A DNA stretch of 64,000 nt from Aerococcus urinaeequi (GTDB taxonomy: Bacteria; Bacillota; Bacilli; Lactobacillales; Aerococcaceae), in the NCBI RefSeq assembly GCF_001543205.1, contig NZ_CP014162.1, positions 1,860,001-1,924,000 on the forward strand, in the 5' to 3' direction. Below the pieces are notes generated by a model. It worked only from the letters and a program-made list of their open reading frames with translations. It made no database searches and had not been told where the DNA came from. The stretch's first letter is position 1; each line of letters starts with the position of its first letter. The position numbers and the translations under genes were made by a program. Below are positions 17,060-24,361 of this stretch, one piece after another.

Positions 17060-18331
17060 TTATTTTGTTTTACGGTGAATATTTAATGATGTTGTATAAG
17101 TTGGCAATGACTTTTGGAATAGAAACTCGCCATTTCGCACAGAGGCTAAACATTCTACCCGACGACGTTGTGCATCAAAGGGTGAATCGGCATCTAGAAT
17201 AATAAAGTTAGCGTCTTTTCCTTCATCTAAACCGTAAACATCATCTAATTGCATCAGATGCGCACCATTATAAGTTACTAAATCAAAGTTGCGGTCAAAA
17301 TCTTCTTTACGCATCAATTGTGTCGCATGAATACCATTATCAAGAATGTTCATCATATTCCCTGAACCAGCCGGATACCATAAATCGACAATAGAGTCTT
17401 GACCAAATGCGACATTGATATCATTATCAACGAATTCTTTTACACGTGTTAATCCACGACGTTTTGGATAGGTATCTTGACGCCCCTGTAAAAATAAGTT
17501 TTCTGTAGGGCAGGATACGAAATTTAAACCTGATTGACGGAAAAGACCAACCATACGAAAAGCATAAGCATCATTAACTGATCCAAACGAACAAGTATGA
17601 GAGGCTGTTGTATATTGGCCATAACCTTGTTTCATAGCTTCTGCGTTTAATATCTCTAAGAACCGAGCTTGATCATCGTCAGTTTCATCACAATGAACAT
17701 CAATTAATTTATTATATTTTATTGCTAGTCGCACAATTTCTTTTATAGATGCCATCCCATCTTCACGGGACCATTCGTTGTGTGGGATTCCTCCCACGCA
17801 GTCAGCACCTAATTTTAATGCTTCTTCAACTAAATCGCGGCCTGTTTTGCCATCTTCAGAAAATGAAAACATACCATTCTGTGGAAAAGCAACTACCTGA
17901 ATAGTAATGTTATCTTTTAATTCATCACGAATTTCTAAAGCGGCTCTAATTCCGGTTAAGTTAGGATCCGTACAATCTGTTTGTGCACGAATGTATTGGG
18001 TGCCATAACTAGCTACGTCTTCAACTGCTTGACGAATACGTGCTTTCATTTCTTCAATGGTAGTGCCTTTTTTATAATCATTCCATAGGTCAATGGCTTC
18101 AAATAATGTGCCAGAATTGTTATTCACCTTATCATCTTGACCTGTAAAATAATAATCAAGATGTAAATGAGCATCAACATATGGGGGTAACACTAAGCGC
18201 CCATTAAGATCAATTGTTTCATCAGCTTGTCCGAGATATTTACCAAATTTTTTGAACTTACCATTTTCTATTAAAATTTCACTAGCCTCGGGATGTTTAT
18301 AAATAGTTGCATTTATCAATTTTTTTCTCAA
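17060..18331 (-). CDS. Cytosine deaminase-like metal-dependent amidohydrolase
   Basis: A 423-residue TIM-barrel amidohydrolase. The metal site HLHLD (55-59), the DVHCDE motif in mid-protein, the late histidine in TASHTCSFG and the aspartate of FGQDSI are in the order seen in CodA-type cytosine or isoguanine deaminases. It probably removes an amino group from a pyrimidine or related heterocycle; the exact substrate cannot be read from sequence. The start is TTG 18331, with AGGAGG nine bases upstream; the ATG nine codons earlier overlaps that site. A terminator separates it from the PTS-like gene on the same strand. Confidence 0.85.
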   Translation of the reverse strand: MRKKLINATIYKHPEASEILIENGKFKKFGKYLGQADETIDLNGRLVLPPYVDAHLHLDYYFTGQDDKVNNNSGTLFEAIDLWNDYKKGTTIEEMKARIRQAVEDVASYGTQYIRAQTDCTDPNLTGIRAALEIRDELKDNITIQVVAFPQNGMFSFSEDGKTGRDLVEEALKLGADCVGGIPHNEWSREDGMASIKEIVRLAIKYNKLIDVHCDETDDDQARFLEILNAEAMKQGYGQYTTASHTCSFGSVNDAYAFRMVGLFRQSGLNFVSCPTENLFLQGRQDTYPKRRGLTRVKEFVDNDINVAFGQDSIVDLWYPAGSGNMMNILDNGIHATQLMRKEDFDRNFDLVTYNGAHLMQLDDVYGLDEGKDANFIILDADSPFDAQRRRVECLASVRNGEFLFQKSLPTYTTSLNIHRKTK

Positions 18332-18664
18332 TTTTAAATACCTCCTAAAATATTGCATAAATTAACTTTACGACTAAACCCCTACAAAAAGCAAGGTTAA
18401 TAGGAGAGATTTACAGATATTATAAATGTTAGAAAAAAGTTTAATGATATTCAGGATATTCTGATGATTAAATTTACAAATATACATTACAAGGTTCATT
18501 GCAAAATTTCACTTTTTCTACAAAAAATAGATAATCGGCTTCAGTAGTAATTCATATCCATAAAAGGCAGAGAAGGAGAAGTATTAATTGATAAAAATAT
18601 TTATCTATATTATTTTATATATTTATAAGTCATAAAGAGTTGATAAGTGTGAAAATACTATTAT
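18332..18664. other. Gene-free AT-rich region between the deaminase-like gene and tmRNA
   Basis: About 330 bases with no credible coding frame on either strand. It should hold the promoter of the minus-strand deaminase gene, but I could not pick out a convincing -35/-10 pair or a known riboswitch. Nothing else is recognised. Confidence 0.5.
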
Positions 18665-18694
18665 TTGAAACGATCGCCTTTTATATGTTATAAT
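18665..18694 (+). promoter_or_regulatory. Promoter of tmRNA
   Basis: TTGAAA (18665-18670), 18 bp, then TGT-TATAAT (-10 at 18689-18694), which adds an extended -10. It lies 15 bases before the mature tmRNA 5' end. Confidence 0.8.
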
Positions 18695-18709
18695 AAAGAA
18701 TACAAAAGC

Positions 18710-19071
18710 GGGGGTGTTATTGGATTCGACAGGCATAGCCCGGTGTACAACTACTGCTCGGAGGTTACGGCTTCGCAACAACGTTACCAGTTTAAAATTA
18801 ACTGACAAACAAGAAACAAACACTTTAGCTTTCGCTGCGTAAAAACAGTGAGCTAAGATTCGCCTAGCGTCACCTATGCGTTAGTTCCGAGTCCTATTAT
18901 AGTAGGTTACGTTCTAAGCTTCCGTCTGGAGTAAGGAAAAGAGATTAATCAGACTAGCAATCTAATTGGTTTGTTTATTCACCATTAGTGCGCGAATCCG
19001 AGAATGAACTATAGTGGTAAAAGTTGTATAATCGGAGTGTTTGGACAGGGGTTCAAATCCCCTCACCTCCA
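18710..19071 (+). ncRNA. ssrA: Transfer-messenger RNA (tmRNA)
   Basis: The 5' end GGGGGTGTTATTGGATTCGA and the 3' end with TTCAAATCCCCTCACCTCCA are diagnostic: they form the acceptor stem and T arm of the tRNA-like domain. The mature 3' CCA is only partly encoded. The tag reading frame appears to run from GAC 18804 to the TAA at 18840-18842, encoding DKQETNTLAFAA after the tRNA-borne alanine. The ending LAFAA differs from the more common ALAA. It rescues stalled ribosomes together with SmpB. Confidence 0.96.
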
Positions 19072-19100
19072 TTTTGAGTATATTAAAGCTCATCATATAG

Positions 19101-19138
19101 ACTCAAGAACGTTGATATATCAATGTTCTTGAGTTTTT
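19101..19138 (+). terminator. Terminator after tmRNA
   Basis: ACTCAAGAAC (19101-19110) pairs with GTTCTTGAGT (19124-19133), with an additional inner TTGATATATCAA palindrome, followed by a T run. Confidence 0.88.
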
Positions 19139-19170
19139 GCTTATCAAAGAAAATTATAGAAAATCAAAAC

Positions 19171-19191
19171 ATTTTGCACTTATTTTGCACT
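19171..19191 (+). repeat. Short direct repeat downstream of tmRNA
   Basis: Two perfect copies of ATTTTGCACT separated by one base (19171-19180 and 19182-19191). The remainder of the 318-base gap between tmRNA and csbD holds only the terminator and the csbD promoter. The 3' end of ssrA is a common integrase target, so the repeat could be a leftover arm site, but no integrase or second ssrA end is seen. Confidence 0.5.
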
Positions 19192-19330
19192 CTAGTCATC
19201 TTAAATTCCCGTATATGTATATGGTACGCAAGTATAGTTACGATAGACATTAAAATATTTCGCTTTTTATAAATAGCCTAAATTTATAAATGGATATTGT
19301 AAACGCACTTATTAAAGAGAGCCTCTTCGT

Positions 19331-19358
19331 TTGTATTCAATTATATATATGCTATAAT
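19331..19358 (+). promoter_or_regulatory. Promoter of csbD
   Basis: TTGTAT (19331-19336), 16 bp, TATAAT (19353-19358), embedded in TA-repeat-rich DNA. Confidence 0.65.
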
Positions 19359-19389
19359 ATATATATTATAAATGAAAGAGGTTGATATC

Positions 19390-19614
19390 ATGACAGAAGA
19401 AAACAACGGTACTTTCGATAAAATTAAAGGTTCAGTAAACGAAGCAGTCGGAAAAGTGACTGGTGACAAAGAGCAAGAAGGTAAAGGTAAAGGCCAACAA
19501 GCTCGCGGTGAAGTTGAAGAAAAAGTAAACGACGCTAAAAAAGCTTTTGATGATGCAAAAGAAGATGTGAAAGGTCGTTTAGATGGTTTCGCCAATAACG
19601 ACGAAGATAAATAA
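19390..19614 (+). CDS. CsbD family stress protein
   Basis: A 74-residue, very hydrophilic, helix-prone protein with the CsbD signature FDKIKGSVNEAVGKVTGD near the start and repeated K/E/D-rich segments. CsbD-like proteins accumulate under general stress in many bacteria; the molecular role is unknown. The start is ATG 19390 after AAAGAGG; an in-frame ATG at 19372 overlaps that site and is not used. It is monocistronic, with its own promoter and terminator. Confidence 0.88.
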   Translation: MTEENNGTFDKIKGSVNEAVGKVTGDKEQEGKGKGQQARGEVEEKVNDAKKAFDDAKEDVKGRLDGFANNDEDK

Positions 19615-19637
19615 GTTTCTCAAATAAATGAAAGTGA

Positions 19638-19668
19638 AGATGTGGCTTTGAAACCACATCTTTTTTAT
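19638..19668 (+). terminator. Terminator after csbD
   Basis: AAGATGTGG (19638-19646) pairs with CCACATCTT (19654-19662), followed by T residues. Confidence 0.9.
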
Positions 19669-19862
19669 TGCTTCAATAATATTTGAATGAATTATCTGTT
19701 TATTGATATAGGCAACTGCTTCGTTGTTGGTTTGAATAAGGAGTACAGTTTGTGCCTATACTAAGTTCATAAATTAAGTTTCAGCCAACTTCTTGTATCT
19801 CCTATTCATAAGATAGGCTATAATTTGAGATAGAGAAGTGAAACATATTAGGAGGTTTACGG

Positions 19863-20810
19863 ATGAGACGTGTAATTATTGATTCAGATACTGCTGGGGA
19901 CGATACAACGGCCATATTGATGGCGATGAAATACTTTAAGGTAGAAGGGATTACTATCGTTGCGGGTAATGTGGCTTTTGACCAAGAAGTAGATAATGCT
20001 TTGACAACGATTGAAACCTATCAACCAGGCTATAAGATTCCAGTGTTTAAGGGTTATCAAAATCCGATGACTGCACTGCCAAATGAAACGCACGATACGG
20101 TAGAGGAGATTCAAGGTGGCAATGGAATGGGTGATGCTGTATTTCCTAAACCAACACAAACTGCTGAAGATGGACATGCGATTGATTTTATTATTGATAC
20201 GGTGAAGGCAAATCCAGGCGAAATTGAAATTTTAGCTCTAGCGCCTTTAACCAATATTGCAATGGCAATTAAAAAAGCCCCAGAAATTATGAAGGATATC
20301 AAGCATATCTGGATTATGGGTGGGGTAAACAACCGCTTAGGGAATATGAATGTCTCGGCTGAATATAACTTCTATGTGGATCCAGAGGCAGCACGAATTG
20401 TCCTAAATGCTTCTACGCCTAAGACCATGGTGACTTGGGACGCCAGTTTAGACTTCGGTGTGATGTACGAAGAAGATATTGAAGAAATTCAAGCACTGAA
20501 CACTAAAGGGTCTAAATTCTTCCTAGATATTAATATGTTTGTCCGTGAGTTTGAACTGGCAAAACGAGGAATCGACGGGATTACTTGTACAGACTCATTA
20601 TTGGTTGCAGTTGCTGCGGTACCAGAATTGATGCTTCAAGCGACTGAATATTACGTGGATGTTGAAACTCAAGGTCAATTTGCCCGTGGCTACAACATTG
20701 TTGACTGGGAAGAGGAATTCAAACGTGCGCCGAATTGCCGAGTTGCAGAGAGGATTTCTAGCCAAGGATTTAAAGACCAATTGGTGAGCTTGTTAGCGGA
20801 AATTCAATAG
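19863..20810 (+). CDS. Nucleoside hydrolase (IUNH family)
   Basis: A 315-residue enzyme expected to split ribonucleosides into base and ribose. The N-terminal aspartate cluster reads DSDTAGDD (7-14), a variant of the usual DTDPGIDD that binds calcium; LALAPLTNIA and IWIMGGV are family motifs, and the late catalytic aspartate lies in CTDSLLVAVA. The histidine that often precedes that aspartate is not visible there, so substrate range may differ from classic inosine-uridine hydrolases. ATG 19863 follows AGGAGG. The alkD gene is 10 bases downstream, so the two are probably cotranscribed. Confidence 0.87.
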   Translation: MRRVIIDSDTAGDDTTAILMAMKYFKVEGITIVAGNVAFDQEVDNALTTIETYQPGYKIPVFKGYQNPMTALPNETHDTVEEIQGGNGMGDAVFPKPTQTAEDGHAIDFIIDTVKANPGEIEILALAPLTNIAMAIKKAPEIMKDIKHIWIMGGVNNRLGNMNVSAEYNFYVDPEAARIVLNASTPKTMVTWDASLDFGVMYEEDIEEIQALNTKGSKFFLDINMFVREFELAKRGIDGITCTDSLLVAVAAVPELMLQATEYYVDVETQGQFARGYNIVDWEEEFKRAPNCRVAERISSQGFKDQLVSLLAEIQ

Positions 20811-20820
20811 GGAGAATTCG

Positions 20821-21531
20821 ATGGTGAATTGGCAGTACTTAATTGAAGAAATGTATGATCATGCAAGCGATGATGCTGAACCGATGGCCAAGTACCAACG
20901 TAACCAGTTTCCATTTCTTGGTATCAAAAGCCAAATGCGCCGGGATATTTTTAAACCCTACCTAAAGGAAGCGAAAGCAGAAGCAAAGTTGCGCTTCATG
21001 GAAAATCCTAATCAAGCAATAATTGACTGGGCTTTTGTTGACGAATTTTGGTCATTTTCCGAAAGAGAATTTCAATATATTGTTTGTGATTATTTGAAAG
21101 AAATGAAGAAATATTTGCAGCCGGATGATTTATCTAGATTAAAAACATTGATTGTCCAAAAATCGTGGTGGGATTCGGTGGATGCCTTGGTTAAAACAAT
21201 CGGTTATTTAGTCCATAAGAATCCTGATTTGAAGTCGGAAATGGCGGCGTGGAGCTCATCGGATAATATCTGGTTGAAGCGGACTTCAATGATCCATCAA
21301 CTGGGGATGAAGGGGCAAACAGATACTATTTTATTAGCTGAAACTTGTGAAAATTGCTTGCATACAGATGAATTTTTTATCAATAAGGGAATGGGTTGGA
21401 TCTTGCGTGATTATGCGAAAACCAACCAAACTTGGGTGGAAAATTTCTTAAAAAACCATGAGAGTGACTTATCTAACTTAACCTGGCGCGAGGCCACAAA
21501 ATACTTTTACTTAGAAAAAAACCAGATATAA
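20821..21531 (+). CDS. DNA alkylation repair protein (AlkD-like)
   Basis: A 236-residue, all-helical protein of the AlkD HEAT-repeat DNA glycosylase family, which removes bulky or charged alkylated bases. Typical features are the FLGIKSQMRR segment near the N-terminus, the tryptophan-rich WWDSVDAL stretch, WLKRTSMIHQL and the C-terminal GWILRDYAKTN. ATG 20821 is preceded by GGGAGAA. It follows the nucleoside hydrolase at 10 bases. Confidence 0.88.
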   Translation: MVNWQYLIEEMYDHASDDAEPMAKYQRNQFPFLGIKSQMRRDIFKPYLKEAKAEAKLRFMENPNQAIIDWAFVDEFWSFSEREFQYIVCDYLKEMKKYLQPDDLSRLKTLIVQKSWWDSVDALVKTIGYLVHKNPDLKSEMAAWSSSDNIWLKRTSMIHQLGMKGQTDTILLAETCENCLHTDEFFINKGMGWILRDYAKTNQTWVENFLKNHESDLSNLTWREATKYFYLEKNQI

Positions 21532-21579
21532 TGGCGTTTTTCAACGGGTAAGCCTTTAAATTATTATTAAAATACAAAA

Positions 21580-21590
21580 TATGGTACAAT
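21580..21590 (+). promoter_or_regulatory. Extended -10 promoter before the DUF2187-like gene
   Basis: TATGGTACAAT, with the -10 hexamer TACAAT at 21585-21590, lies about 40 bases before the next start. The same TATGGTANAAT form precedes secG and sppA. Confidence 0.55.
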
Positions 21591-21628
21591 GGTGATTAGA
21601 AGGCGCATGGTTAACTAGGAGGCTATAT

Positions 21629-21973
21629 ATGAGTATTAAAGTCACAGATGAAATGCAAGAACTAGTTGGAACTGAATTACGTCGTGGTACAAGTAAGTCG
21701 AGAATTGCATCATTACTAGATTTACCCTACGATGAGGCAGTAGAAGTTATTAATACTGTAAAAGAGTCTGTACGACCAGATATAGGAGACGAAATACGCT
21801 TCACCTTCCGTGAACGCAACATGGTAGGAAGAATTGAAAAATTATTAACAAACTCAGCAGTTGTTAAAATTTATTGGGATTATTCTGATGAAGAGATGCG
21901 AGAAATTTGCGAATCAAAAACAATTGTCAATTTTAAAGACATCGATGAGTATGTTAAAGTGCCTTCTAGCTAA
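21629..21973 (+). CDS. DUF2187-like small protein with N-terminal helical segment
   Basis: A 114-residue soluble protein. The second half (about 50-110) resembles the small beta-barrel DUF2187/YkvS domain, with a pattern of GDEIRFTFRE, VGRIEKLL, SAVVKIYWD and TIVNFKDI. The first half looks helix-turn-helix-like (TSKSRIASLLDLPYDEAV), which would be unusual for a bare DUF2187 protein. The function is unknown; a nucleic-acid-binding role is a guess from shape alone. TAGGAGG is a strong translation signal before ATG 21629. Confidence 0.7.
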   Translation: MSIKVTDEMQELVGTELRRGTSKSRIASLLDLPYDEAVEVINTVKESVRPDIGDEIRFTFRERNMVGRIEKLLTNSAVVKIYWDYSDEEMREICESKTIVNFKDIDEYVKVPSS

Positions 21974-22002
21974 TACATACACGTATAAATAGTAAGAAAG
22001 AG

Positions 22003-22036
22003 AGTCGGGGTGAAAATCTCGGCTTTTTCTTTTTTT
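22003..22036 (+). terminator. Terminator after the DUF2187-like gene
   Basis: An 8-bp stem with G-T pairs (AGTCGGGG with TCTCGGCT) and a long T-rich tail. Confidence 0.75.
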
Positions 22037-22189
22037 GTCCAATGACCATCACTAAAATGATGACGCATATGTGATGCAATGGGTATATAAAGTTTTTTGC
22101 TTGCTATCCATATTTCTATAAGTTAGGTGACTTGCTAATAGAAATAGCAATTTAGCAAAATTCCGGGTAAACTTTTACGAGGGATAAAA

Positions 22190-22477
22190 ATGGAAAGATT
22201 TTTGACTACAAAATAAAAATGTATACGTCGCTATTGTTATTGGCATATATCTTACTTATCATTTTATCAGCTGTATGGGTAACCAATTCACAAGGTCAAC
22301 CTTTCGCCAGTGAGCATATCACTGCTTTTATATCGTATATCTGTACTGGTCATCTATTCTATCAGCAAGATCTTTTTAGCAAAAAATCCGCAACAAAAAT
22401 TTGTTGTGATGATTATTCTGGTGCAGCTTTTCCTCCATTTTGCCTTTGAGGCAATAGGTAGTTTGTTTGCCATCTAA
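22190..22477 (+). pseudogene. Small membrane protein gene disrupted by two apparent frameshifts
   Basis: Three overlapping pieces in different frames look like one former gene. Piece 1 starts at ATG 22190 after GAGGGA and stops after eight codons (MERFLTTK). Piece 2 begins at 22219 (MYTSLLLLAYILLIILSA) and is hydrophobic, but turns into an unlikely sequence after about residue 34. Piece 3, in the +1 frame, continues hydrophobic (VLVIYSISKIF, then VMIILVQLFLHFAF) to the TAA at 22475-22477. Joined, they give about 95 residues with two or three membrane helices. Piece 2 has no ribosome-binding site of its own, which supports piece 1 as the original start. Sequencing error is an alternative. Confidence 0.5.
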
Positions 22478-22550
22478 ATAAGGCCAGTTGATTGCCTTGT
22501 AAGCAACCAATAATATACTAGAGAATATTGAAATAACAACAGGGATTTTA

Positions 22551-22592
22551 AAGGCTCTAAGACAAACATTTTTTTATCTTAGAGCTTTTTTA
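22551..22592 (+). terminator. Terminator upstream of the fab operon
   Basis: GCTCTAAGA (22554-22562) pairs with TCTTAGAGC (22577-22585), followed by a run of T. Confidence 0.85.
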
Positions 22593-22881
22593 CGTATTTA
22601 GTTCTTTACTAGAAATGCTAACTAGACTTTTGCGTGACAGAATCTTCTTTCTTCTTGTCCTTTATAGATAGCAGTATTTTTGAAGCTGATGATAGTAAGA
22701 AAATCCCAGTTTATTTGTTAGGGCAAGCAACCATCCGATTACCATCAAATCATTAGAATAAATAGTCAAAATACAATTTTTGTTTCACAAAAAATCAAGT
22801 TTTTAAGCGCCTGTCATAATCTTAAAGGCTTGAATGCAAGTTTTGTAACGCTTACATCGGATTTGTTTCTTAAAAATGAAT
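22593..22881. other. Gene-free region before the fab promoter
   Basis: About 290 bases with no credible gene on either strand. In related Lactobacillales this is where fabT and fabH would usually stand ahead of acpP; I see no trace of either. Confidence 0.5.
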
Positions 22882-22904
22882 AAACTAGTTTCGATAACTA
22901 GTTG
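22882..22904. promoter_or_regulatory. Inverted repeat over the -35 of the fab promoter, candidate operator
   Basis: Two copies of the self-complementary octamer AACTAGTT (22883-22890, 22897-22904), six bases apart, form one larger inverted repeat. The right copy overlaps the TTGACA -35 at 22902. The placement is that of a repressor site. The sequence does not obviously match the FabT box (ATTTGA...TCAAAT) or the FapR box. Confidence 0.5.
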
Positions 22905-22930
22905 ACAAAGTTATATATATAATTTAATAT
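22902..22930 (+). promoter_or_regulatory. Promoter of the fab-acc operon
   Basis: TTGACA (22902-22907), 17 bp, TAATAT (22925-22930). It leaves an untranslated leader of about 120 bases before acpP, with a small hairpin around 22990-23009 (TATCC/GGGATA). Confidence 0.75.
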
Positions 22931-23055
22931 CTCGTTATTGACTTTATTACATGTCAAACAAAATTAAACTTTATCGTATTCATAAATCGATATCCTTTTT
23001 ATAGGGATAGGCGACCTAATATATGATTACGCAAATTATGGAGGAATATAAAATA

Positions 23056-23280
23056 ATGACAACTTTTGAAAAAATCCAAGAATTGATCACTGAACAATTA
23101 GACTTAGAGGCTGGCGAAGTGAAAGCAACTACAAATATTCGTGAAGATATTGACGCTGACTCTTTAGACTTATTCCAAATCATTAATGACATCGAAGACG
23201 AATTCGATATCGAAATTGAAGATGAAGAAAAAATTAACACTGTTCAAGATTTAGTTGACTACGTAGAAGCAAACAAATAA
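23056..23280 (+). CDS. acpP: Acyl carrier protein
   Basis: A 74-residue, highly acidic four-helix carrier that shuttles growing acyl chains during fatty acid synthesis. The phosphopantetheine attachment serine is Ser36 in [12 protein letters not shown] 23056 is preceded by GGAGG (23040-23044); the in-frame ATG at 23023 overlaps no good site and is rejected. It is the first gene of the fab-acc operon here. Confidence 0.95.
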   Translation: MTTFEKIQELITEQLDLEAGEVKATTNIREDIDADSLDLFQIINDIEDEFDIEIEDEEKINTVQDLVDYVEANK

Positions 23281-23325
23281 TTTCTGCCTACAAACTAGTC
23301 GATTAAGAGAGGAAGTAATCCTTTA

Positions 23326-24282
23326 GTGAAAACAGATTTTTGGGAACGCATAGGTGTTGAATACCCAATTATCCAAGGTGCTATGGCTTGGGTTGCCGAT
23401 GCGGATTTAGCATCAGCAGTTTCCAATGCTGGCGGACTTGGTGTAATTGGTACTGGGCATGATCCTGTTGATGTTGTAAAAGCCAAAGTTGAAAAGATGC
23501 AACAATTAACAGATAAACCATTCGCTGTAAATGTCATGTTGCTAAATGAACATGTCGAGGAAGTAGTGGATTATATCTGTCAATCTGGTGTGAAGACAAT
23601 TACAACTGGTGCTGGATCTCCAGGTAAATATATGGATAGATTCAACGCAGCGGGAATTTCAGTCATTCCAGTGGTCGCTTCTGTCGGACTTGCAAAACGG
23701 ATGGAACGTGAAGGCGTGCATGCGGTGATTGTTGAGGGGATGGAATCAGGTGGTCACGTGGGGCGACAAACTACCATGGCTTTATTACCACAAGTAACAA
23801 AAGCTTTGGATATCCCAGTCATTGCGGCTGGAGGTATTGGTGACGGTCGAGGAATGGCAGCAGCACTTATGTTAGGTGCGGTTGGTATTCAAGTAGGGAC
23901 ACGTTTTGTTGTTGCAGATGAATCAAATGCCCATGATAACTTTAAAGAGCGTATCATTAAGGCAAAAGATATCGACACTGTATTAACTGGCGAATCTACT
24001 GGACATCCAGTCCGTGTATTACGGAACAAATTGACCAAAGAATATCTTAAAGTAGAAAAAGAAGAAGCAAGTAAGGCTAATCCTGATTGGGACAGACTTG
24101 AAGCGCTTGGATCAGGTGCTTTACGTCGTGCTGTTGTTGAAGGGAATTTAGACACGGGTTCATTTATGGCCGGCCAAATTGCCGGATTAGTGGATAAACG
24201 TGAAACAGTTTCAGAAATTATTCAATCATATATGACGGAATGTAAAGAAACAATTGCTGCTCGAGCAAGTGAATGGCTTTAA
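23326..24282 (+). CDS. fabK: Enoyl-ACP reductase II (FMN-dependent)
   Basis: A 318-residue flavoprotein reducing trans-2-enoyl-ACP, the last step of each elongation cycle. Sequence features are the PIIQGAMAW start of the TIM barrel, NVMLLN, ESGGHVGRQ (with the catalytic histidine), AAGGIGDGRG and QVGTRFV, all characteristic of FabK and related to nitronate monooxygenases. It starts at GTG 23326 after GAGGAAG. A hairpin with a short T-rich end follows before fabD and may attenuate downstream expression. Confidence 0.94.
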   Translation: MKTDFWERIGVEYPIIQGAMAWVADADLASAVSNAGGLGVIGTGHDPVDVVKAKVEKMQQLTDKPFAVNVMLLNEHVEEVVDYICQSGVKTITTGAGSPGKYMDRFNAAGISVIPVVASVGLAKRMEREGVHAVIVEGMESGGHVGRQTTMALLPQVTKALDIPVIAAGGIGDGRGMAAALMLGAVGIQVGTRFVVADESNAHDNFKERIIKAKDIDTVLTGESTGHPVRVLRNKLTKEYLKVEKEEASKANPDWDRLEALGSGALRRAVVEGNLDTGSFMAGQIAGLVDKRETVSEIIQSYMTECKETIAARASEWL

Positions 24283-24308
24283 AGCTGAGAATTAAATTGA
24301 CATATGTG

Positions 24309-24346
24309 AGCAGTGAGATGGTTTGTGCATTTCACTGCTTTTCTAT
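24309..24346 (+). terminator. Possible internal terminator or attenuator between fabK and fabD
   Basis: AGCAGTGA (24309-24316) pairs with TCACTGCT (24332-24339), followed by a T-rich stretch, inside an otherwise continuous operon. Partial termination would favour acpP and fabK over downstream genes. Confidence 0.6.
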
Positions 24347-24361
24347 TAAGAGGAGACGAAC

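Noticed and set aside
18623-18823. Minus-strand frame over the tmRNA 5' half
   Set aside because: It lies across the tmRNA and its promoter; the RNA identification is secure.
22219-22449. A 76-codon frame starting at 22219 taken as a gene on its own
   Set aside because: It lacks a ribosome-binding site, and its second half loses protein-like character exactly where another frame becomes hydrophobic. Treated as part of a frameshifted gene.
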